From: Alphaproteobacteria bacterium
GTDB taxonomy: Bacteria; Myxococcota_A; UBA796; UBA2385
NCBI GenBank assembly: GCA_020632755.1
Contig: JACKEY010000009.1
Location: 124,001-188,000 of the forward strand
DNA length: 64,000 bases
Direction: 5' to 3'
Every line of letters starts with the position of its first letter. The stretch's first letter is position 1. A program made the translations under genes and the position numbers. The notes under the pieces are model-generated. The model was not told the DNA's origin. It did no database searches and saw only the letters and a program-made list of their open reading frames with translations. Of the stretch, positions 49,101 through 56,687 are shown one piece after another.

Positions 49101-50650
49101 CAGTCCTTCCAGCGATTGATGAAGCCTGATAGCGCGGCACGCGCCCCCGGCAACTTGGAGCCGCCCTTGCGCTGGAGCTCGATCAGGCCCTTCCCGACGC
49201 GGTCGAGGGCGTCGTTGTAGGGGAACCACCACATCTCGTGGGGCATGGCCAGGGCGTCGACCAGGACCGTGCGCGGCCGGGTCAGGTGGTAGAGCGCGAA
49301 TCGGCTGTTGGTCACGCCGTGGCCGGTCTCCTTGGGGCCGCCCCAGGTGCCCATCGGCAGGGCGCCCGTGAAGGCGTGGTTGTTGACCGTGACCACGCCG
49401 CAGTGCAGCTGGGTGCCCAGGGTCTCGCCGAGCTCCAGGTCGCGGGTCCAGATCGACGTGGTCAGGCCGTAGGGCGTGCCGTCGACCCGGCGCAGCGCGT
49501 CCTGCAGGTCGTCGAAGGGCGCGATGGGCAGCACCGGGCCGAAGGTCTCCTCGGCCATGACCTTCATGTCGTCGGTCACGCCGGTGAGCACGGTGGGCTG
49601 GTGGAACAGCCCGGGTCCAGGGGCCTCGCCTCCGGTGCGCACGGTGGCGCCGCGGGCGACGGCGTCGGCCACGTGGTCCTTGACGATGTCGAGCTGGGCA
49701 GGATTGCAGAGCGGGCCGACGTCCAGGATGGGCCGCAGCTTCTCGACCCGGGCGACGACCTTGTCCACGAAGGCGTCGTGGATGCGCGCGTCGACGTAGC
49801 AGCGCTCGACGGCCGCGCAGTTCTGGCCGGCCAGGCCGTTGGCGGCCCAGACGATGCCCTCGACCGTGCGCTCGAGCTCGGCGTCGTGCAGCACGACGGC
49901 CGCGTCCTTGCCGCCCAGCTCCAGGCTGCAGGGCACGAAGCGCTCCGCGCAAGCGGCCGCGATCCGGCGGCCGGTGCGCACGCTGCCGGTGAAGAACACG
50001 GCATCGACAGCGCCACCGACCACGGCCGCGCCCTGATCGCCGCCGCCCTGGACCAGCTCGACCACGCCCTCGGGCAGGGTCGCGCGGATGATCTCGAACA
50101 GCCGCGCCGACACCCGCGGGGTGTGCTCGCTCGCCTTCCACACCACCGCGTTGCCGGCCAGCAGCGCGGGCACCAGGCAGCGCAGCGGGATGGCGACCGG
50201 CAGGTTCCACGGGGTCACGAGCCCGACCACGCCGACGGGGTCCAGCTGCACCCGGCCCCGCTTGCGCGGGTAGTTGACCGGGTTCAGGTCCAGCGGGAAG
50301 GCCGTCAGCAGGTCGTCGATCTGCGACAGCCACCACCCGAACAGGTCGTGGTTGGCGACGATCTCGCCGGTCCACGCCTCGCCCGACGGCCGCCCGACCT
50401 CCTCGGCCAAGAGTCCGACCAGCTCCTCGCCCGCGGCCAGGAAGGCCTGGTGCAGGTCGGCGATGGCCCACTTGCGGCGCTTGAGGCCCTGGTCCTGCCA
50501 CAGCAGCTGCGCGGCCCGGGCCCGGGCGATGACGGCCGGCACGTCGGCCACCGGGGTGACGGCCACCGTGCCGGTGTCGGAGAGATCGCGCGGGTCGAAG
50601 CAGCGGATGACGGCGGCGCCGTCCGCTCCCAGGTCGAGTCGTCCACCCAT
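49100..50650 (-). CDS. Aldehyde dehydrogenase
   Basis: 516 residues, NAD(P)-dependent ALDH. The Rossmann-binding FFTGSVRTGRRIA, the general-base glutamate in LELGGKDA and the nucleophile cysteine in GLAGQNCAAVER are all present, and the C-terminal oligomer segment is complete. The exact aldehyde is unknown; the sequence looks like the succinate-semialdehyde/benzaldehyde branches. Both ends overlap neighbouring genes (ATGA), so the 4-TM gene, ALDH and DUF429 form one coupled trio. Confidence 0.9.
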   Translation of the reverse strand: MGGRLDLGADGAAVIRCFDPRDLSDTGTVAVTPVADVPAVIARARAAQLLWQDQGLKRRKWAIADLHQAFLAAGEELVGLLAEEVGRPSGEAWTGEIVANHDLFGWWLSQIDDLLTAFPLDLNPVNYPRKRGRVQLDPVGVVGLVTPWNLPVAIPLRCLVPALLAGNAVVWKASEHTPRVSARLFEIIRATLPEGVVELVQGGGDQGAAVVGGAVDAVFFTGSVRTGRRIAAACAERFVPCSLELGGKDAAVVLHDAELERTVEGIVWAANGLAGQNCAAVERCYVDARIHDAFVDKVVARVEKLRPILDVGPLCNPAQLDIVKDHVADAVARGATVRTGGEAPGPGLFHQPTVLTGVTDDMKVMAEETFGPVLPIAPFDDLQDALRRVDGTPYGLTTSIWTRDLELGETLGTQLHCGVVTVNNHAFTGALPMGTWGGPKETGHGVTNSRFALYHLTRPRTVLVDALAMPHEMWWFPYNDALDRVGKGLIELQRKGGSKLPGARAALSGFINRWKD

Positions 50651-51162
50651 CAGGCCACTCGCAGGCGCCGTCCGGCGCGGAAGAGGAGCACCGCCGGCAC
50701 CACGAACACGAAGCCGAACACGATGCCGAGCAGGTTGAAGCCCATCGCGATGTGGCTCTCGGGCAGCAGCGTCGCCGCGCCCGCCCAGTACTCCTGGTAG
50801 GTCCCGACGTGCAGGTAGCTGTCCAGGGTGATGAACCACAGCCCGAGCAGGCTGGTGATGCCGGTCAGGAAGACGCCGACGGCCCGGGCGGTCCAGCCGC
50901 GCTGCAGGCAGACCGCCGTCAGCACGTGGCCCGCGCTGGCGCCCATGCTGCAGCACAGGACGAACAGCAGGTGCACCACGAAGAGCGGCACGGGCAGCCG
51001 CTCGACCGGGATGAAGTAGTTGAGCATCCAGTCCGGCGCCTGCCACGCGGCCCAGCCGACGCCGAGCGCGTAGGTGACACCGAACAGGTTGGCCGCCCAG
51101 AAGCTGGGGCCGAAGGGATCGGGCCGGCGCGACACCAGCAGGCGCCGCGCGACGAAGGCCAT
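50650..51162 (-). CDS. Four-helix membrane protein, unrecognised
   Basis: 170 residues with about four hydrophobic segments (FWAANLFGVTYALGVGWAAW, PLFVVHLLFVLCCSMGASAG, VGVFLTGITSLLGLWFIT and FNLLGIVFGFVFVVPAVLLF) and basic ends. I do not recognise a family. The ribosome site at 51162 is weak. It overlaps the ALDH start, so a membrane partner of that enzyme is plausible but unproven. Confidence 0.65.
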   Translation of the reverse strand: MAFVARRLLVSRRPDPFGPSFWAANLFGVTYALGVGWAAWQAPDWMLNYFIPVERLPVPLFVVHLLFVLCCSMGASAGHVLTAVCLQRGWTARAVGVFLTGITSLLGLWFITLDSYLHVGTYQEYWAGAATLLPESHIAMGFNLLGIVFGFVFVVPAVLLFRAGRRLRVA

Positions 51163-51333
51163 CAGGGACCCGGCGATGAACGCCGTGGGGACGTCGATGA
51201 TGTAGGTCTCCCACCTCCTCCGACGCGAGCCGACGCGCCGGGGACGGGGCGCGCGGGCAGTCGGGACGGCGCAGCATAGCGAACGCGAGTCGGCGCACCG
51301 GTCCGGGAGATCGTGGCCCGGCCCGCGGTGGCG

Positions 51334-54300
51334 CTAGCGGACGCCCGTGGCCCAGCGCACGGCGGGGATCTCGCCGAAGGTGTCCTGGAACTCGCTGGGC
51401 ACATGGGGCGAGACCCGCTCGACGATGGACGCGGCCTCGGCGCGCTGGGCCTCGCTGCCGCTGGCGTGCAGCACCTCCAGCAGCAGCAGCTGGTCGCCAC
51501 TCGCCCGCGCTTCTTCCTCGGCGCTGGCCAGCACCTCGGCGTCACCGCCGACCTCGGCCCCCAGCAACAGCAGGCGCGCCGCCAGCCGCCGGTCGCCGCC
51601 GCGGCCCAGGATCTCCATCGCCTCGGTCAGCGCCTCGGCGTCGGCGGTGAGCACGCCCATGATGCCCAGGAAGTAGGCGCCGACGGCCAGGAAGCCCGAG
51701 CGCGCCGCCTCGACCTCGGCCGACTGGCAGGTGGCCAGCGCCGCCTGGTGGTCGCCGGCCAGCAGCCGCGCCTCGAGCTGGATCTCGCGGTAGGCCAGCC
51801 GGACGCTGGCGCGGGCGTCGGGATCCAGCGCGTGCCGGGCCTCGCGCAGCACCCGACGCGCCTGGTCGCGGTCGCCCAGCACCAGCAGCACGCTGGCCCG
51901 GCCGATGCGCAGCAGGGCGCGGTGGTAGGGCAGCTCGCCGGTCGAGTCCAGGCCCTCGGCCTCGTCCAGGGCCTCGAAGGCCCCGTCGAACTCGCCCAGC
52001 CGCCGCCGGCAGATGGCGATGCGGTACAGGCAGCTGCAGAGCTCGCGGGGCATGGACCGCAGCCGCAGGAAGGACGCCTCCTGCTGCAGGTGCACGACGG
52101 CGTCGGCCAGGTGGCCTTCCTCGGCCAGCATCACGCCCAGCGCGCCGTGGGCCCGCGCGGCGAACCGCGGCCGGTCCTGGTGGATCGCGACCTCGATGCA
52201 GCGGTGGTACAGCTCGGCGGCCTGGTCGGGCCGGGCGCCGGCGTACAGATCGTCGGCCGACAGCAGCAGGGCGCGGGGCAGGCTGGGGTCGTCGGGCCGC
52301 TGGTCGAGGATGTCGAGGGCCTCGTCGGCGAGGGTGGCGGCGCGCCGCTCGTCGCCCATGCCGCGGTAGGTGACGGCGAGGTCGACCAGGATGCGGGCGA
52401 GGAGGGTGTCGTCGGCGAGGTCCTCGGCCGGGCGGCGGGCGGCGTTGAGGGCTTCGGCGGCGTCCTCGCGACGGCCCAGGCCTTCGAGCACCTCGCCGCG
52501 CAGGGTGGCCAGGCGGGCGGTCACGCCGGGGCTGACCCGGGCGTGGGCGCCGGCGCGCTGCAGCACGCTCAGCGCGGTGGCTTCGTGGCCCTGGACGGCG
52601 AGCTGCTCGGCCAGGGCCAGCAGGGCGGCGGGGGCATCGGCGCCGGCGGTGCCGTGGGCCTGGTGCCAGGCCACCCGCTGGGCCTTCCAGTCGCTGTCGG
52701 GCAGGCGCGCCAGGGCGGCGCCCAGCCCGCGGTGGATGGCCTGCTGGCGGGCCGGGGGCACCTGCCGGAACACCAGGGTGCCGACGGCCGGGCGGCGCAG
52801 CACCAGCCACTCCCCGTCGTCGCGCTGCTCGAGCCGGCACAGCCCGGTGCGCAGCAGCGGGCCCTGATCGTGGCCCGACGGGTCCAGGTCCGCGACCTCG
52901 AGGGCGAGCTCGAGCGGGAGCGCCTCGCCGGCGACCGCCAGCAGCTCCAGCAGGGCCCGCGCCCCGTCGGGCAGACCCGCCAGCACCTCGCCGAACAACC
53001 GCACCAGCCCCGTCGTGGGCGTGAGCGGCACGGTGCGATCCAGGCGCCACAGGCTGGTGCCGTCGTCGCCGACCCCCTCGCACCACAGGGCCCCGCGGGC
53101 GACGAGCTCCTTGACGGCCAGCACCTCGATCGCCGGCAGACCCGCGCTCATGTGGTGCAGCTGGGCGGCGAGCCCGGCCGGCGGCGAGTGGGTGCCCAGC
53201 ATGCCGCGCAGCAGCTGGGTGCTCTCGGGCAGGGTGAGCGGCCGCAGCTTGACCTCGTGGCCGGTCACGTGGGGCGGCGCGCGCACGCCGGTGATGACCA
53301 CGGCCGCGCCGGGGGCCTGGGCGATGATCCGCGCCAGCGCCTCGCCAGTGGCCGTGCGGCACTGCTCGGCGCCCTCGATGACGACCAGCAGCGGGCCCTC
53401 GGCCACCTGGTCGGCCAGCGCCTGGCCCAGGATGCGCGGGTCGGGCTCGAGCGGCCCGACGAAGCGGCCCAGGTCGCGGGCCAGCTGGTCCACCACGTCG
53501 TGCGGCGGCCCGCGGTTGGTGCAGCGCAGCGCGACCGTGTCGAAGCTCTCCTTGCGGGCCACGTCCAGCGCCCAGCTGGCCATCCGGCTGGTGCCGCTGC
53601 CGATCTCGCCGGTCACCAGCACCACGCCGCCGACGTCCATGGCGGCCTGGATGGCCCCCATCGCCGCGGCCCGGCCGACCATGGGCGGCGGCTCCAGGCC
53701 CCGCTTCACGCCGCCGGCGCCGGTGAGCATCGCCAGCGCGATGCCGGCGGAGGACGGCCGCGCGGCCGGGTCGCGGGCCATCAGCCGCGAGATGGTGTCG
53801 ATGAGCCGGGTGGGCGCGTCGGGGCAGAGCTCGCCGAGGGGCGGCGGCTCGCTCTCGCGGCCGGCCTGCAGGTAGCCGGCGGCGCCGCGGGCCTGGTAGG
53901 GCCGGACCCCGGCGAGCGCCTCGTACAGGGTGATGCCCAGGCTGTACAGGTCGCAGCGGTGGTCGACCTCGGCCCCGGACAGCTGCTCGGGCGCCATGTA
54001 GGCGTAGGTGCCCATGACGTCGCCGAGGGTGGTGGTCAGCGGATCGTTGGGGTCCGCGGCCAGTCCCAGGTCCAGCAGCATCACCCGCCGATCGTCGGCC
54101 AGGTAGATGTTGCTGCTCTTCACGTCGCGGTGGACGATGCCCTGCTCGTGCAGGAAGGCCAGCACACGCAGCACGTTCTCGGCGATCAGGCTGACCTGGC
54201 CGGGGTCCAGCGGGCCCTGGGACTTGATGCGCTCGGACAGGGTCAGCCCGCGCAGCAGCTCCATGACGATGTACGGGCGCTCGCCGTCGACCGCGCCCTG

Positions 54301-54525
54301 GCAGCGCGGCAGGCCCGGGTGGCTCATGCGCGACAGCAGCCGGCCCTCGCGCAGGAAGCGCTTGGTGTGGGCGACGGATCGGTCGGGCTCGCGCAGCACC
54401 TTGAGCGCGACGGGCCGGGCGTCGGCGGCGCCGACGGGCAGCGCGCGGAACACGTCCGCGAGGCCTCCCGCGCCGATGCGCTCCTCGATGACCCAGTCGT
54501 CGAGTCGGTCCACGTGTTCTCCCAC
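51334..54525 (-). CDS. Ser/Thr kinase fused to degenerate ATPase and TPRs
   Basis: 1063 residues. Kinase domain at about 10-275 with GAGGLADVF, VALKVL, HRDVKSSN, LLDLG (in place of DFG) and YMAPEQ, so probably active. A STAND-type ATPase-like module follows (about 285-500) whose P-loop reads GEIGSGTSR, lacking the lysine, with LLVVIEGAEQ as Walker B. The last 450 residues are TPR-like helical repeats. This kinase-ATPase-TPR architecture is common in myxobacteria, and TPRs usually bind partners. GTG at 54525; the ribosome site is weak. It lies 36 bp after an alpha/beta-hydrolase gene. Its phosphoprotein readers could be the FHA proteins near 2-4.7 kb, which is speculation. Confidence 0.85.
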   Translation of the reverse strand: MGEHVDRLDDWVIEERIGAGGLADVFRALPVGAADARPVALKVLREPDRSVAHTKRFLREGRLLSRMSHPGLPRCQGAVDGERPYIVMELLRGLTLSERIKSQGPLDPGQVSLIAENVLRVLAFLHEQGIVHRDVKSSNIYLADDRRVMLLDLGLAADPNDPLTTTLGDVMGTYAYMAPEQLSGAEVDHRCDLYSLGITLYEALAGVRPYQARGAAGYLQAGRESEPPPLGELCPDAPTRLIDTISRLMARDPAARPSSAGIALAMLTGAGGVKRGLEPPPMVGRAAAMGAIQAAMDVGGVVLVTGEIGSGTSRMASWALDVARKESFDTVALRCTNRGPPHDVVDQLARDLGRFVGPLEPDPRILGQALADQVAEGPLLVVIEGAEQCRTATGEALARIIAQAPGAAVVITGVRAPPHVTGHEVKLRPLTLPESTQLLRGMLGTHSPPAGLAAQLHHMSAGLPAIEVLAVKELVARGALWCEGVGDDGTSLWRLDRTVPLTPTTGLVRLFGEVLAGLPDGARALLELLAVAGEALPLELALEVADLDPSGHDQGPLLRTGLCRLEQRDDGEWLVLRRPAVGTLVFRQVPPARQQAIHRGLGAALARLPDSDWKAQRVAWHQAHGTAGADAPAALLALAEQLAVQGHEATALSVLQRAGAHARVSPGVTARLATLRGEVLEGLGRREDAAEALNAARRPAEDLADDTLLARILVDLAVTYRGMGDERRAATLADEALDILDQRPDDPSLPRALLLSADDLYAGARPDQAAELYHRCIEVAIHQDRPRFAARAHGALGVMLAEEGHLADAVVHLQQEASFLRLRSMPRELCSCLYRIAICRRRLGEFDGAFEALDEAEGLDSTGELPYHRALLRIGRASVLLVLGDRDQARRVLREARHALDPDARASVRLAYREIQLEARLLAGDHQAALATCQSAEVEAARSGFLAVGAYFLGIMGVLTADAEALTEAMEILGRGGDRRLAARLLLLGAEVGGDAEVLASAEEEARASGDQLLLLEVLHASGSEAQRAEAASIVERVSPHVPSEFQDTFGEIPAVRWATGVR

Positions 54526-54561
54526 CGTCCGGGAATCCTACCAGCCGCCGGCCCCGTCGCG

Positions 54562-55605
54562 TCAGCGCGCCTGCATCCACCCGTGCAGCCGCGGCCAGAC
54601 GTGGCGGGGCGCCAGCCGGCCCAGCACCAGATCCAGGTGCCCCCAGTGCACCTCGGCGGACCAGTCGTCGAGCACGCAGAGCTCCTTGTCGTGGCTGCCG
54701 CTGCGGTCGTAGGCGACGCGCGCGTCGTCGGGGGGCATCAGGTGGTCCTGGTCCCCGGCCAGCACGAACAGCGGCACGTCGGTGCGCTGCCAGACCTCGT
54801 CCCACTCCGGCAGCCCCTCGGCCGCCCAGCGGCTCATCTCCTGCCAGACCCGGACGCTGGTCCAGTCGAAGCCACGGGTCAGCCGCTCCTGCAGCAGCTC
54901 GGGCTCCATGCTGCCGGGCCACCAGCCCGAGATCGGGAAGCCGTAGCCGGCGATGTCGGACACCCCGTACAGCCGCCCCAGGGCGTGCCCGAACAGCCGG
55001 GTCCGCACCTGGAAGGCCGCCATGAACGGCTGGTCGCGCAGCTGGTGGGTGATGCGCCCCAGGAGCCCCAGCCAGGGATTCGCCTGGCCGAAGACATAGA
55101 GCGCGCCGATGCCGATCACCCCGCGTGGCAGCCGGGCGGACCGACCCTGCTCGCGCAGCTCCCAGGCGTGGGCCGCCGCCGCGTAGACCGCAGCGCCCCC
55201 CAGGCTGTGGCCCACCTGGAAGGCCGGCCCGGGCAGGGCTTCGGCCACCGCCTGCACGTCGGCGACATAGTCGGCGAACCGCTCCGCCCCCAGCTGGCCG
55301 TCCCGCCGCGAGCGCCCGTGGCCCCGCAGCTCCAGGTTCCACACGTCCCAGCCCTGGCCCGCGAGCCACGCCGACACCGACCGCCGCGAGGTGTGCCACG
55401 AGTAGCGGTTCTGGGCGAAGCCGTGCACCAGCAGCACCGGCGCGCGGGTCGGGCCCCCGGGCCGGTGCTTGCGGACCAGCGTCAGCGGCACGTCGCCGGG
55501 CAGCCGCCAGACCTGCTTGTGCAGGGCCACGACGTCGTCGCCGTCGGTGCGCTGCTCGACCGGGGACTCCTCGACGAGCTCGAGGGCCCGTGCCTCGTCC
55601 TTCAC
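54562..55605 (-). CDS. Alpha/beta hydrolase
   Basis: 347 residues. VLLVHGFAQNRYSW is the oxyanion strand, GHSLGG carries the nucleophile, LELRGHGRS sits between, AGDQDHLMPPDDA gives the acid, and VHWGHLD gives the histidine. The fold and LELRGHGRS suggest a lipase or PhaC-like esterase; no signal peptide is seen, so it is cytoplasmic. GTG at 55605 overlaps the fbp stop (GTGA). Confidence 0.82.
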   Translation of the reverse strand: MKDEARALELVEESPVEQRTDGDDVVALHKQVWRLPGDVPLTLVRKHRPGGPTRAPVLLVHGFAQNRYSWHTSRRSVSAWLAGQGWDVWNLELRGHGRSRRDGQLGAERFADYVADVQAVAEALPGPAFQVGHSLGGAAVYAAAAHAWELREQGRSARLPRGVIGIGALYVFGQANPWLGLLGRITHQLRDQPFMAAFQVRTRLFGHALGRLYGVSDIAGYGFPISGWWPGSMEPELLQERLTRGFDWTSVRVWQEMSRWAAEGLPEWDEVWQRTDVPLFVLAGDQDHLMPPDDARVAYDRSGSHDKELCVLDDWSAEVHWGHLDLVLGRLAPRHVWPRLHGWMQAR

Positions 55606-56654
55606 CCGGCCGTCCCCGCCGGCGCGGCCAGGGCCGCCGTGATCTCGTCCACCTGGACCTTGTTGCCGATGAACAGCGGCGTGCGGTCGTGCAGCCCCTT
55701 GGGCGTGATGTCCAGGATGCGCCGGCGCCCGTCGGTGGCCGCGCCGCCGGCCGCCTCGACCAGGAAGGCCAGCGGGAAGGCTTCGTACAGGACGCGCAGC
55801 TTGCCCTGGGGGCTGCTGTCGGTGGCCGGGTACAGGAACACGCCGCCCTTGACCAGGTTGCGGTGGAAGTCGGCGACCAGGCTGCCGATGTAGCGCTGCT
55901 TCCAGCCCATGCCGGGGGCCTTGCGGCTCTCGACCCAGGCGCGGATGCGCGGGTCCCAGCTGGCGGCGTAGCCTTCGTTGACGCTGTAGAGCTTCGCGCT
56001 GGGCTTCAGGCGCAGGTCGGGGTGCGACAGGAAGAACTCGCCGACCACCGGGTCGAGGGTGAAGCCGTGCACGCCGTCGCCGGTGCTGATGACCAGCACC
56101 GTGCCGCTGCCGTAGATGACGTAGCCGGCGGCGACCAGGTCGGTGCCCGGCCGCAGCACGTCGTCCATGGTGGCGACCGTGCCTTCTTCGCTCTTGCGGC
56201 GGAAGATGGCGAAGATGGTGCCGATGGTGGCGTTGACGTCGATGTTGCTGGACCCGTCGAGGGGGTCCATGCAGAAGACGTAGCGGCCGCTGCGGAACCG
56301 GGCGGGCGGCAGGAACAGGTCCTCGTCCTCCTCGCTGGCGACGGCGGCGACGACGCCGGGGTGCTCGAGCGCCTTCTTGAAGGTGTCGTTGGCGTACTCG
56401 TCGAGCTTCATGACGAGCTCGCCCTGGACGTTCACCTCACCCGTGCGGCCCAGCATGCCGGCCAGCCCGGCGCGGTTGACCCGGCTGCTGACCATGCGCG
56501 CCGCCAGGCTGACCTGCTGCAGCAGGGTCGCGAACTGGCCGGTCGCCTCGGGCCGGGCCCGCGTGGTCTCGAAGATGAACCGGTCGAGGGTCATGCCCTC
56601 GTCGAAGTGCGCCGAAGCGAAGGCTTCGCGGAGGTCGGCATCGCCAGCGGACAC
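55602..56654 (-). CDS. fbp: Fructose-1,6-bisphosphatase, class I
   Basis: 350 residues; dephosphorylates fructose 1,6-bisphosphate in gluconeogenesis. The metal-binding MDPLDGSSNIDVN and the EEDEDL acidic site are conserved, with KLYSVNEGYAASWD and RNLVKGGVFLYPA later. The length is normal. GTG at 56654 has GGAGC five bases upstream. Coupled to the hydrolase and probably to the kinase at 51334. Confidence 0.96.
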   Translation of the reverse strand: MSAGDADLREAFASAHFDEGMTLDRFIFETTRARPEATGQFATLLQQVSLAARMVSSRVNRAGLAGMLGRTGEVNVQGELVMKLDEYANDTFKKALEHPGVVAAVASEEDEDLFLPPARFRSGRYVFCMDPLDGSSNIDVNATIGTIFAIFRRKSEEGTVATMDDVLRPGTDLVAAGYVIYGSGTVLVISTGDGVHGFTLDPVVGEFFLSHPDLRLKPSAKLYSVNEGYAASWDPRIRAWVESRKAPGMGWKQRYIGSLVADFHRNLVKGGVFLYPATDSSPQGKLRVLYEAFPLAFLVEAAGGAATDGRRRILDITPKGLHDRTPLFIGNKVQVDEITAALAAPAGTAG

Positions 56655-56687
56655 GGGCGCTCCAGGGGAGGAGGAAGGGCGAGGGGC

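Noticed and set aside
43842..49220. 1792-residue plus-strand open frame antisense to several genes
   Set aside because: Entirely opposite the SDR, FG-GAP, M1 and DUF429 genes, with no motif. Long stop-free frames are expected at this GC content.
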